The position numbers were made by a program, and so were the translations under genes. The notes under the pieces are model-generated. The model saw nothing but the letters and a program-made list of their open reading frames with translations. It ran no database searches and was not told the DNA's origin. From Verrucomicrobiia bacterium (GTDB lineage Bacteria; Verrucomicrobiota; Verrucomicrobiia; Limisphaerales; JAUIHU01): a stretch of 7,322 nucleotides of DNA. Where the stretch lies: contig JAUIHU010000213.1 in NCBI GenBank assembly GCA_030432175.1, positions 1-7,322 of the forward strand, given 5' to 3'. Below, one piece after another: positions 1-6,090 of this stretch (the first letter of the stretch is position 1; each line of letters begins with the position of its first letter).

Positions 1-118
1 CCGCCTGATTCCGGAATGCTTTCCTGTGGATACGAAGGCGTCGGCAGACTGGCTTCTGTAGATCAAATTGTTGAAACCACATTGTCAGCCTGCCTGTAAA
101 GACGCCGGTTAAAGACAT
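1..118 (-). CDS. Doubtful partial reading frame at left edge
   Basis: On the minus strand an ATG at 116-118 opens a frame of 39 codons that is still open at the window edge. It is preceded by GGAG at 126-129 with a 7-base spacer, a textbook ribosome binding site and better than that of any confident gene here. The visible peptide begins MSLTGVFTGRL and is rich in Arg and Lys in its second half (CRRLRIHRKAFRNQ). I recognise no domain. The basic, low-information composition could equally be translated intergenic repeat. The plus strand also has short open stretches here (frame 1 ends with TAA at 97-99, frame 2 with TAG at 59-61), so the tail of a plus-strand gene entering from the left cannot be excluded. 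Low confidence. Confidence 0.18.
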   Translation of the reverse strand, partial: MSLTGVFTGRLTMWFQQFDLQKPVCRRLRIHRKAFRNQA

Positions 119-140
119 TTCGTATCTCCAAAAGTCAACA

Positions 141-204
141 GGATGAACCCGCATAACGGAATTCATCCCGGACAACTCTTGGCGACTTTGCGTCTTCGCG
201 TGAG
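141..204. repeat. Intergenic hairpin plus 9-base periodic repeat
   Basis: Two adjoining elements lie just past the stop codon of the oxidoreductase-like gene. The first is a hairpin: GGATGAA (141-147) pairs with TTCATCC (162-168), and inside it CCG (149-151) pairs with CGG (157-159) around a CATAA loop. The second is three imperfect 9-base units at 178-204: CTTGGCGAC, TTTGCGTCT and TCGCGTGAG. From memory, motifs of the type CTTTGCGTCTT recur between genes in many Verrucomicrobia and Planctomycetes genomes, so I read this as a dispersed intergenic repeat. No T-run follows the hairpin on either strand, so it is not a convincing intrinsic terminator. Confidence 0.45.
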
Positions 205-218
205 CCCAAAAACAAAAC

Positions 219-1262
219 TCACCAAAGTCCTCTGGACTTCAAATCTTCTACCGCAGCAGCGTGAGCTTGATCAAAAACTGTTTTCATCGAAACCGGCTGA
301 CCTCCCATGCGCTTACTTTCATCTGCCGCTTCCATAAAAGTATAAATCTCCAAAGTCTCTGAATTGGGCACAGGCGTTTCTCCGGTTTTCAAAAACTGAG
401 CAATCTCATATACCAATCCATCATATCGACCACCACCCGGCTGATTCGCAACCGACTTGGTTCCAAACAAAACCACCTGATGCGGAGTCGACGCATTGCG
501 CAATCCACGCAAAGTTCCAACCTTTCCATCCTCCCAAACCCCAGTCACTACATCTGTATTATCTGTATGTGTTCTGGTGACTGTGACGCATCCTTCTCCG
601 AGCGCTGTGTACAATGCTTCGGTAGGGTGAATCCCGTACCAGTACAAATCAGGATGGTGAGATTCGATTGTTGCCGGACCATAGGAAATCGCTCCCCTCA
701 CTTCTCCAACGTCCTGGGCCATCAATTCAGTCATGCCTTTGTAATAACGATAAGCTGAAGAACTGAACCATTTCACTCCATGCTTCTTCGCCAGCAGATC
801 AATCGCAATCGCGTCCTGCAAAGATCCGGCGAGCGGTTTGTCAATAAAGACATTCTTCTTGGCCAGGATCACCGGGATGACTTGTTCCAGGTGCGGACGT
901 CCATCCACACTTTCCAACATTACAACATCAACCTTCGAACATAATGTCTCAATGCAGTCCACGATCTCCACACCGAAATCATCCTTCATCTGCTCGGTGT
1001 AACCTTCGACCCGGTTGGCGCTTGAAGGAATATCCTCGCTGCCTCCTGAATACCCGGCAACCACACGAGCTACTCCGCCTCCGCCGACTTCTGGATTGTC
1101 TGAGTGCAACAATCGGGTAAATGCAATGACATGTGATGTATCCAGGCCAATCATCCCGACTTTCAAGGGTTCATCTGCTCTTAGAGCGCCCGCCATCAGG
1201 GCAGCGCTGGCAAACGAGATCGTCAATGCTCTGTGCATCCAGTTGGTTTTGTTGTTCATCAT
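219..1262 (-). CDS. Exported Gfo/Idh/MocA-family oxidoreductase-like protein
   Basis: This encodes 347 aa, a usual length for the family. Residues 9-29 form a basic start plus hydrophobic stretch ending ALRA before DEP, a Sec-type signal peptide, so the protein probably acts outside the cytoplasm. No twin-arginine motif is seen. A Rossmann-like strand-turn starts at KVGMIGLDTSH (34-44). FIDKPLAG (139-146) matches the conserved E/DKP motif of the family, and YWYGIHPTEALYTALG (207-222) carries the His of the C-terminal domain. Family members are NAD(P)-dependent oxidoreductases of sugars and inositols; the substrate here is unknown. The nucleotide-binding loop reads G-L-D-T-S-H instead of GxGxxG, so cofactor binding is uncertain. 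Tandem ATGs at 1257-1262 and another at codon 9 make the start ambiguous, and no clear ribosome binding site decides it. A terminator separates it from the upstream PQQ gene, so it probably has its own promoter. Confidence 0.9.
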   Translation of the reverse strand: MMNNKTNWMHRALTISFASAALMAGALRADEPLKVGMIGLDTSHVIAFTRLLHSDNPEVGGGGVARVVAGYSGGSEDIPSSANRVEGYTEQMKDDFGVEIVDCIETLCSKVDVVMLESVDGRPHLEQVIPVILAKKNVFIDKPLAGSLQDAIAIDLLAKKHGVKWFSSSAYRYYKGMTELMAQDVGEVRGAISYGPATIESHHPDLYWYGIHPTEALYTALGEGCVTVTRTHTDNTDVVTGVWEDGKVGTLRGLRNASTPHQVVLFGTKSVANQPGGGRYDGLVYEIAQFLKTGETPVPNSETLEIYTFMEAADESKRMGGQPVSMKTVFDQAHAAAVEDLKSRGLW

Positions 1263-1279
1263 ATGGATTATTTGTTGTT

Positions 1280-1309
1280 AAAAAGCCGTGCCTGGATGGG
1301 CACGGCTTT
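1280..1309 (-). terminator. Intrinsic terminator after the PQQ-propeller gene
   Basis: Read on the minus strand, AAAGCCGTGCC (1299-1309) pairs perfectly with GGCACGGCTTT (1282-1292) around the six-base loop CATCCA, followed by T residues through 1280. The 11-bp stem has a GC-rich core and a T-tract, as expected of a Rho-independent terminator. It lies 53-82 bases past the stop of the PQQ-propeller gene and just before the start of the oxidoreductase-like gene. The stem could also act weakly in the plus direction (TTTGTTT), but no plus-strand gene ends here. Confidence 0.85.
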
Positions 1310-1361
1310 GTTTCGTTTCAAGGTTTTAACAGGTTACTTGGAATCTGGAAAAGTGGATCCA

Positions 1362-2621
1362 TTACTCGGCGGAAATGTCATAGCAAATAATGATTTCCTG
1401 ATCTCTCAAGTACAGTTTTCCGTCACTGACGACTGGATGAGTCCAGATTTTTCCGCGAGATGCACGCTGTTCAGTTTGAGGATCCAGTTCAAAGCGGCTG
1501 ACCTCATTCCAACCTTCGTCAGTCGCTTCCACCAAAGCGAGTGTGCCATCATCTTCATGCAGGCAGTAAAGCATTCCATCAGCATAGGTCACAGCGCCTT
1601 TACCTAATTCACGGCGAGCGCTCCAGACTTCTTCACCGGAAGCAAAGTCCTGACACAACCAGCCGACTCCATCACTGTATCCGAAAAGTTTGTCTCCAAC
1701 CAAAACCACACCACCATGGTGGTTTTTCATATTCCGATTTTTATAAACCTCTTCCACTGAGTGACCCTCTCCCAGTTTGACCAGCATACATCCAACTCCA
1801 TAACCGCTTGATATATAAACGTAGCCATCTTTGAAAATGGGTGTCGGAATTACAGCAGTTCTGCCATTCCAATCAGCTCTCCACAACACATCGCCGTTGT
1901 CTGAATCAATTCCCACCAGACTTTCCTGAGTCAATTGAATGAACTGACGTTCCCCATTCCAGTCGGCTGCAATGATGGAAGAATACTGGGCTCCATCAGT
2001 CCAGTCTTCAGATTGCCAAACTTTCTTCCCGGTTAATTTGTCCAAAGCCAGCATCGCCCCTTGATCTCCACCCGGAGTACAAACCACCAGATCGCCATCG
2101 ACCAGGGGAGATTCTGTGTATCCCCAGTTGGGAATTCCACCGCCATATTCGGACATGTTGGTTTGCCAGAGGATTTTTCCATCACATGCGTTTGCGCATA
2201 CCAAATCTCCCTGTCCACCCAACGCATAAACCAACAATCCTTTCGAGGTATTGACAACGGTTGGGGTGCTTCTCGGACCATTCCCCCAGGCGTTAGTGAG
2301 CAAGCCACCCATTTCAGTGGACCATTTTTCGGTTCCGTCCTTGTCACTGATCGCAATCAGCATTTCTTTCTCACCTTTCGCTCCAAGCGTGTACAGCGTA
2401 TCGCCTACCACTGCGATTCCTGCATAGCCAATACCGGCGTCACGGAAAATCCACTTTTTCTCAGGACCTCCCTCCGGCCAGGCTTTGAGTAAATTTTTCT
2501 CATGAGAAAGTCCTGTACGGTCGGATCCTCTCCATTGTGGCCAGTCGGTTGTTTCTGCTATCGCCCCGGAGAGGGATCCAAGCAGCGCCAGCATCATGCA
2601 ACTTTTCAGGTTGTATTTCAT
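1362..2621 (-). CDS. Exported PQQ-like beta-propeller repeat protein
   Basis: This encodes 419 aa. Residues 1-22 form a signal peptide (basic MKYNLK, hydrophobic core, AIA cleavage site), so the product is probably periplasmic. The mature protein opens with DWPQWRGSDRTGLS (26-39), the signature of a large family of exported PQQ-type propeller proteins abundant in Planctomycetes and Verrucomicrobia. Propeller blades repeat a 'DG/TG..xW' pattern: DGTEKW (95-100), DGKILW (147-152), TGKKVW (197-202), NGDVLW (242-247) and SGEEVW (328-333). The end, IWTHPVVSDGKLYLRDQE (392-409), is also typical. Relatives of quinoprotein dehydrogenases share this fold, but many members probably do not bind PQQ; I see no separate catalytic domain or heme motif. 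Function is unknown beyond a likely exported binding or redox-related role. It is separated from metX by 178 bases and followed by a strong terminator. No clear ribosome binding site precedes the ATG. Confidence 0.92.
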   Translation of the reverse strand: MKYNLKSCMMLALLGSLSGAIAETTDWPQWRGSDRTGLSHEKNLLKAWPEGGPEKKWIFRDAGIGYAGIAVVGDTLYTLGAKGEKEMLIAISDKDGTEKWSTEMGGLLTNAWGNGPRSTPTVVNTSKGLLVYALGGQGDLVCANACDGKILWQTNMSEYGGGIPNWGYTESPLVDGDLVVCTPGGDQGAMLALDKLTGKKVWQSEDWTDGAQYSSIIAADWNGERQFIQLTQESLVGIDSDNGDVLWRADWNGRTAVIPTPIFKDGYVYISSGYGVGCMLVKLGEGHSVEEVYKNRNMKNHHGGVVLVGDKLFGYSDGVGWLCQDFASGEEVWSARRELGKGAVTYADGMLYCLHEDDGTLALVEATDEGWNEVSRFELDPQTEQRASRGKIWTHPVVSDGKLYLRDQEIIICYDISAE

Positions 2622-2661
2622 ATCTGTGTACTGATTGCGTTGGTTAAAGCTTCAATTTCAA

Positions 2662-2690
2662 TAAATATCCAACCCTGCCAATTCAGGCAA
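2662..2690 (-). promoter_or_regulatory. Weak candidate promoter for the PQQ-propeller gene
   Basis: In the 178-base gap between metX and the PQQ gene, the minus strand has TTGCCT (2685-2690), a 17-base spacer, and TATTTA (2662-2667), about 40 bases before the start codon. Spacing fits a sigma-70 type promoter, but each hexamer matches its consensus only partly. No terminator is visible after metX in this gap, so read-through from the met operon is an alternative. Confidence 0.2.
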
Positions 2691-2799
2691 AAAGTAAATG
2701 CGTAAAAAGAAGAGCGTTGAGTGGATACTGATTAAATCTGTTTGACGTCCGGATCTTGATTATTGATCAAAAAAATCACCCTGGCTGAGCGCTTGGAAA

Positions 2800-3960
2800 T
2801 CAGGATTCTGAAGTCAATGCGTACATCAGGTGAGGTGAAAACAGCTCCGGTTCTAACAGGAAACTGTCGTGTCCTTTATCCGAATGCACGGTCAAGCGCA
2901 TGGTTGGAACTTCGGCGTCTTTCAACACACGCGCTAATGTTTCCTGCTCGTCAGGATAAAAACAGACATCCGAATCAATTGTAAAAACCAGAAATTTCTG
3001 ATGACGACACCTTCTGAACAACTCGGTGTAATCTTTTGACTTACCTTCTTTTAGTAAATCAAATCCCTGCCAGGCGTTGATAATATGAAGGTAAGTGTTG
3101 GCGTCAAAGCGTTTCACAAACTTCCGGCCCTGATGGAGAATATAGGATTCCAGCGGATGCTGTATTTGATACCACGAAAAATCCTTTTGCTTTTGAACAA
3201 TCTCCGAGCTGGCTCGAAGCGTCATAGCTCCTAACGAGACAAATGTCTTGTGACTAATCATCCGCGCAGATGCAAGCCCAAAATCCGGGCGATTATCCGG
3301 CGTGTACTGTCCACCTTGAAAGTCAGGATCTCTCTCGATGGCGCAGATTTGTTCAAAATTGAGGATGCGCTGAAGTGGCGAGACTTCGATCCCGCTGGCA
3401 ATGGATACCACCAGTTCAGTTCTATCGGGATAGCGAGTAGCCAGATTTACGGTTAAGAATCCACCGATGGACGCTCCTACAACTGCATGTAACTTTCCGA
3501 TTCCCAAATGATCCAGCAGCCGCACCTGCGAATCAACAATGTCGGAAAATGTAATTAAGGGAAAATCAGGCCCATAAGTTTTTCCGGTCTGTGGATTTAA
3601 TGAGCCCGGACCGGTAGATCCATAGCAGCCACCCAGGTAATTGGCGCAGATCACAAAAAACCGGTCGGTGTCCAAAGCCTTTCCTGATCCAATAAACTCC
3701 TCCCACCAACCCACCTGGCATTCAGAAGTCCAAAGCTCACCGACACCTTTCACACCAGGATTGAAACCGGCAGCATGCTGACTCCCGGTAAAAGCGTGAA
3801 AAAGCAAGATCGCATTGTCTGCTTTTTCATTCAGCTCTCCGTATGTTTCATACGCCAGTTCAATTTCCGGTAGATGACCACCCCGGAATAATTGAATCCC
3901 GGCGCCTTCATTATCGAATTTGAAGAATTGTGTTTCTGTTGGTGTTAATGTCGCGTTCAT
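2800..3960 (-). CDS. metX: Homoserine O-acetyltransferase (MetX)
   Basis: MetX transfers an acyl group, usually from acetyl-CoA, to the hydroxyl of homoserine, the committing step of methionine synthesis in the cytoplasm. The protein is 386 aa with an alpha/beta-hydrolase fold. HAFTGSQHA (55-63) and GGCYGSTGP (110-118) are family hallmarks. The nucleophile elbow is GASIGG with Ser164, and the expected triad partners are Asp331 in IDSDVCFYP and His364 in KGHDSF; the 33-residue Asp-His spacing matches the family. I chose the ATG at 3958-3960. An in-frame TTG at 3979-3981 would add seven residues, but the protein then starts less naturally. It lies 25 bases after the metY stop, so the two are surely co-transcribed. 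Some MetX enzymes use succinyl-CoA, so acyl specificity is inferred from the neighbouring MetY, not proven. The elbow has Ile where most relatives have Met (SMGG). Confidence 0.94.
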   Translation of the reverse strand: MNATLTPTETQFFKFDNEGAGIQLFRGGHLPEIELAYETYGELNEKADNAILLFHAFTGSQHAAGFNPGVKGVGELWTSECQVGWWEEFIGSGKALDTDRFFVICANYLGGCYGSTGPGSLNPQTGKTYGPDFPLITFSDIVDSQVRLLDHLGIGKLHAVVGASIGGFLTVNLATRYPDRTELVVSIASGIEVSPLQRILNFEQICAIERDPDFQGGQYTPDNRPDFGLASARMISHKTFVSLGAMTLRASSEIVQKQKDFSWYQIQHPLESYILHQGRKFVKRFDANTYLHIINAWQGFDLLKEGKSKDYTELFRRCRHQKFLVFTIDSDVCFYPDEQETLARVLKDAEVPTMRLTVHSDKGHDSFLLEPELFSPHLMYALTSES

Positions 3961-3985
3961 TGCGGATCCCAGACACACCAATCAA

Positions 3986-5266
3986 TTAGGCTGTAGCAGC
4001 TTTCAAAGCCTGATCCAGATCAGCTTGAATATCATCTTTATGTTCCAATCCAATCGACAAACGCACCAGCTCCGGCCGAATTCCGCCTGAAATCTGTTGT
4101 TCTTCACTCATTTGTGAATGGGTAGTGGTAGCAGGATGAATCGCCAGACTCTTGGCGTCTCCGACATTCGCCAGATGTGAGAACAGCTTTAAACTCTCGA
4201 TAAATTTCTTGCCGGCTTCCTTGCCTCCACGAATCCCAAACACCACCATGGCTCCACCTTTTCCACCCATGTATTTCTTCGCCAGTACATTTCCTGGATC
4301 ACCTTCCAGGCCAGGATAGCGTACCCATTCTACACAAGGATGACTCTTCAGAAATTCAGCCGCAGAAAGTGAGTTTTCACAATGTCTTTCCATTCTCAAT
4401 GGCAGCGTCTCGATTCCCTGTAAAAACATCCAGGCGTTGTCAGGCGTAATGCAGGATCCTAGATTTCTCAAAGGAATCACCCGCATCCGCAATATATAGG
4501 CCAGCGGGGAAAGATCACCCAAGTCATAAGCCCAACGCACGCCGTGATAGCTGCTTTCCGGTTGAGTCATCAATGGGAACTTATCAGATTTCCAGTCAAA
4601 TTTTCCGGAATCCACCACTATGCCTCCGATCCCGACACCATGGCCTCCCATCCACTTCGTCAACGAATGCACCACAATATCGGCGCCGTGTTCAATCGGA
4701 CGTTGCAGGTATGGTGTGGAAAAAGTGCTGTCTACCACTAATGGCAAGCCATTGGCGTGAGCAATGTCAGCAATTTTCTCAATATCTGCTACGTCCAGTC
4801 CCGGATTACTGACTGTTTCACAAAACAACAGCTTGGTCTGAGGGGTGATTGCTTTGGCAAAATTTTCCGGATCATTAGGATCCACAAAATTCACTTTGAT
4901 CCCAAACTGCGGCAAAATGTCATTGAATTGCGTGAAAGTGCCTCCATAGAGGTTATTTGCGGAGACGATTTCATCACCATGTTTACAAATATTGATGATG
5001 GAATAAAAAACCGCGCTGGTCCCTGAAGACAATGCCAACGCAGCTGCGCCCCCTTCCAGGGCTGCAACTCGCTGTTCCAAAACGTCCTGTGTCGGATTCA
5101 TGATCCGACTGTAGATATTCCCTAATTCCTTCAACGCAAACAAATTGGCTGCGTGTTCTGCGCTTTTGAATACAAAGGAAGAAGTTCTGTAAACAGGGAC
5201 GGCTCTGGACAATGTGGTTGGATCAGGCTCGTGCCCGCCATGGAGGCATAAAGTTTCTAGTTTCAT
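3986..5266 (-). CDS. metY: O-acetylhomoserine sulfhydrylase (MetY)
   Basis: A PLP enzyme of the Cys/Met-metabolism family that joins O-acetylhomoserine with sulfide to give homocysteine and acetate, bypassing cystathionine. At 426 aa it has the length typical of MetY, longer than MetB or MetC (about 380-400). YSRIMNPT (52-59) supplies the Tyr and Arg that bind the PLP phosphate of the partner subunit. ALSSGTSA (78-85) is the PLP-phosphate loop, Asp179 in VVDSTFSTP contacts the pyridine nitrogen, and Lys204 in SLTKWMGGHG is the Schiff-base lysine. NVGDAKSLAIHPATTTH (367-383) and Arg402 in ELVRLSIG form the carboxylate site. The start MKLETLCLHGG is the usual MetY N-terminus. It is first in a metY-metX operon and is preceded by a long structured leader with a terminator-like hairpin, suggesting control by premature termination. 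An O-acetylserine side activity is possible in this family. Confidence 0.96.
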   Translation of the reverse strand: MKLETLCLHGGHEPDPTTLSRAVPVYRTSSFVFKSAEHAANLFALKELGNIYSRIMNPTQDVLEQRVAALEGGAAALALSSGTSAVFYSIINICKHGDEIVSANNLYGGTFTQFNDILPQFGIKVNFVDPNDPENFAKAITPQTKLLFCETVSNPGLDVADIEKIADIAHANGLPLVVDSTFSTPYLQRPIEHGADIVVHSLTKWMGGHGVGIGGIVVDSGKFDWKSDKFPLMTQPESSYHGVRWAYDLGDLSPLAYILRMRVIPLRNLGSCITPDNAWMFLQGIETLPLRMERHCENSLSAAEFLKSHPCVEWVRYPGLEGDPGNVLAKKYMGGKGGAMVVFGIRGGKEAGKKFIESLKLFSHLANVGDAKSLAIHPATTTHSQMSEEQQISGGIRPELVRLSIGLEHKDDIQADLDQALKAATA

Positions 5267-5269
5267 GAT

Positions 5270-5287
5270 GGCTGCAGCCTAATCCTT
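5270..5287 (-). promoter_or_regulatory. metY translation start region with palindrome
   Basis: On the minus strand AAGGA (5283-5287) is the best Shine-Dalgarno candidate for metY, but it sits 16 bases before the ATG, longer than usual. The gap contains the perfect 10-base palindrome GGCTGCAGCC (5270-5279). Folded as a small 3-bp hairpin with a TGCA loop, it would shorten the effective spacing. That this affects translation is inference. Confidence 0.3.
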
Positions 5288-5310
5288 ACCCGCCCAGCTC
5301 TCAAGATGAT

Positions 5311-5368
5311 AAAATCATAAAATCCGGGAAGAACTGCGCTTTCGAGGGGGACGCAACTCTTCCCGGAT
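5311..5368 (-). terminator. Terminator-like hairpin (attenuator) in the metY leader
   Basis: Read on the minus strand, ATCCGGGAAGAGTTGCGT (5351-5368) pairs over 18 positions with GCGCAGTTCTTCCCGGAT (5322-5339), with three G-U pairs and an 11-base loop (CCCCCTCGAAA). The 3' arm runs into TTTATGATTTTAT, an interrupted T-tract. It ends 44 bases before the metY start, far from the stop of the upstream membrane-protein gene (210 bases), so it is better explained as a leader attenuator than as that gene's terminator. Strength is uncertain because the T-run is broken by ATGA. Confidence 0.62.
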
Positions 5369-5370
5369 GA

Positions 5371-5446
5371 CTCATTGGACCACGCTATGAATTGAACTCG
5401 CCCATGCTCTCTCTAACAAAGAGCCCAATCCTTTCAATGAGCGTGG
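5371..5446 (-). ncRNA. Structured metY leader element, candidate riboswitch of unknown class
   Basis: On the minus strand a closing stem CCACGCT (5440-5446) pairs perfectly with AGCGTGG (5380-5386). Inside it ATTGAA (5433-5438) pairs with TTCAAT (5391-5396), and GCTCTTT (5418-5424) pairs with AGAGAGC (5406-5412) around GTTAG, giving a three-stem extended hairpin with purine-rich internal loops (AGGATTGG opposite ATGGGCGAG). In addition CTCATTG (5435-5441) is perfectly complementary to CAATGAG (5371-5377), just past the closing stem. That pairing either makes an H-type pseudoknot (CATTG with CAATG) or competes with the inner stem. The terminator-like hairpin starts two bases later. Position and layout fit a cis-regulatory RNA for methionine genes. 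I looked for SAM-I/IV, SAM-II/V and SAH conserved cores and do not see them. Ligand unknown. Confidence 0.45.
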
Positions 5447-5466
5447 ATCATCGCATCTGCGATAAT
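5447..5466. promoter_or_regulatory. 20-bp inverted repeat, possible operator
   Basis: ATCATCGCA-TC-TGCGATAAT is an inverted repeat with 8 of 9 arm positions symmetrical, directly upstream of the leader hairpin. On the minus strand CATTAT (5462-5467) could serve as a -10 box overlapping it, but I find no good -35 box. It may be a binding site for a transcription factor of the met operon or simply an extra RNA hairpin. The rest of the gene-free stretch (5467-5578) is A/T-rich; I see only weak promoter-like hexamers in it and no gene. Confidence 0.28.
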
Positions 5467-5578
5467 GAATGGTTTAAAGCAATCTACAGGCCAAAATGAA
5501 ATCAGGATAAAATCACTCTGTAAAACTAAGTTATTTTTAACCTGCTTAATCAACTCAACCAGAACTTCAACCTTTGGA

Positions 5579-6016
5579 TCACTGCAACCACTTCCAAACG
5601 GCAAGCGCTCCAAAAACATAAGCTGGAAGATTACAAAATGCGGTTACCCAGAGACTGGCTCGGGTTGCAGAATGGAGCTGTTCGGTTGTAATTTCTGAGG
5701 ATTCTTCAGTTGAATGATCGCGCCGAGCTTCTTCCTCTTCCATCACACGACTTAAAAACTTCGGATCTGTATATACCTTTTTCCAGCTGTAGATCGTCCA
5801 TCCTAATGCTACCACCAATCCAATTGGAGCACCCCAACCAATGGTTTCAACGATTTGAGGGATCCAGTAACCACAGAACAAATAGGCAAGAATTACGCTG
5901 GACAAAGCATCCATTGCCAACAAATGCGTCGCAAAATTCAGTCGCGATACATACCAGGCTCCCCCAACAACAGTCAGGAAGTAGAGTAGTAAATAAATTG
6001 TCGCCCAGGCTGGCAT
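5579..6016 (-). CDS. Small integral membrane protein, function unknown
   Basis: This encodes 145 aa from the ATG at 6014-6016. Four hydrophobic segments are visible: about 3-22, 32-54, 60-78 and 121-142. Between the third and fourth lies a charged, probably soluble stretch (79-118) with an acidic patch EEEE at 93-96 followed by a Ser/Glu/Thr-rich part. I recognise no family. A longer frame could begin at 6064, but its first 16 residues would be encoded by the terminator hairpin of the upstream gene, so the internal ATG is the better start. No strong ribosome binding site precedes it. Only 22 bases separate the terminator's T-run from this start, which leaves little room for a promoter. The hydrophobic pattern and the long uninterrupted frame support a real gene; the function cannot be inferred. 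Confidence 0.75.
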   Translation of the reverse strand: MPAWATIYLLLYFLTVVGGAWYVSRLNFATHLLAMDALSSVILAYLFCGYWIPQIVETIGWGAPIGLVVALGWTIYSWKKVYTDPKFLSRVMEEEEARRDHSTEESSEITTEQLHSATRASLWVTAFCNLPAYVFGALAVWKWLQ

Positions 6017-6038
6017 AATGATTTTTTCTGAATCAAAT

Positions 6039-6080
6039 AAAAAAAGACCGGTCGATGTAGACACATCAACCGGTCTTTTA
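6039..6080 (-). terminator. Strong intrinsic terminator after the cytochrome c-DUF1080 gene
   Basis: On the minus strand AAAAGACCGGTTGATGT (6063-6079) pairs with ACATCGACCGGTCTTTT (6042-6058) over 17 positions with one T-G wobble and a four-base GTCT loop. Seven T residues follow (6039-6045, overlapping the stem base). It begins about 10 bases after the TAA stop at 6091-6093. The A-rich 5' side would also allow some termination in the plus direction. Confidence 0.92.
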
Positions 6081-6090
6081 TCAATTCATT

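Noticed and set aside
2033..2492. Long frames on both strands inside the PQQ-propeller gene
   Set aside because: They are out-of-frame shadows without domain signal or ribosome binding site. The PQQ protein explains the region fully.
2745..2775. Hairpin TTGAT/ATCAA next to an A-run, as a terminator for metX
   Set aside because: On the minus strand the T-run comes before the hairpin, not after it, so it cannot terminate metX. No plus-strand gene uses it.
3961..3981. TTG at 3979-3981 as the metX start
   Set aside because: It would add seven unconserved residues and leave almost no room after the metY stop. The ATG at 3958-3960 gives a normal MetX N-terminus.
5371..5446. Assignment of the metY leader to SAM-I, SAM-II or SAH riboswitches
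   Set aside because: I searched by eye for the conserved GNAACC/kink-turn core of SAM-I, the AAAGC and AAAAGG-like segments of SAM-II, and the GAGGAGCG core of SAH, and found none in the right arrangement.
5525..5545. Weak GTTA/TAAC hairpin followed by TTAGTTTT, as a terminator of the membrane-protein gene
   Set aside because: Only four A/T-rich base pairs; too weak to call.
5434..5619. 61-codon minus-strand frame across the end of the membrane-protein gene and the metY leader, as a possible leader peptide
   Set aside because: It starts inside the membrane-protein gene in another frame and has no ribosome binding site. It lacks a run of Met or Cys codons that would suggest peptide attenuation, and it overlaps the structured leader.
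6017..6064. Longer start for the membrane protein at 6064
   Set aside because: The extra 16 residues are encoded by the terminator hairpin and its T-run, giving an unnatural peptide before the first membrane helix.
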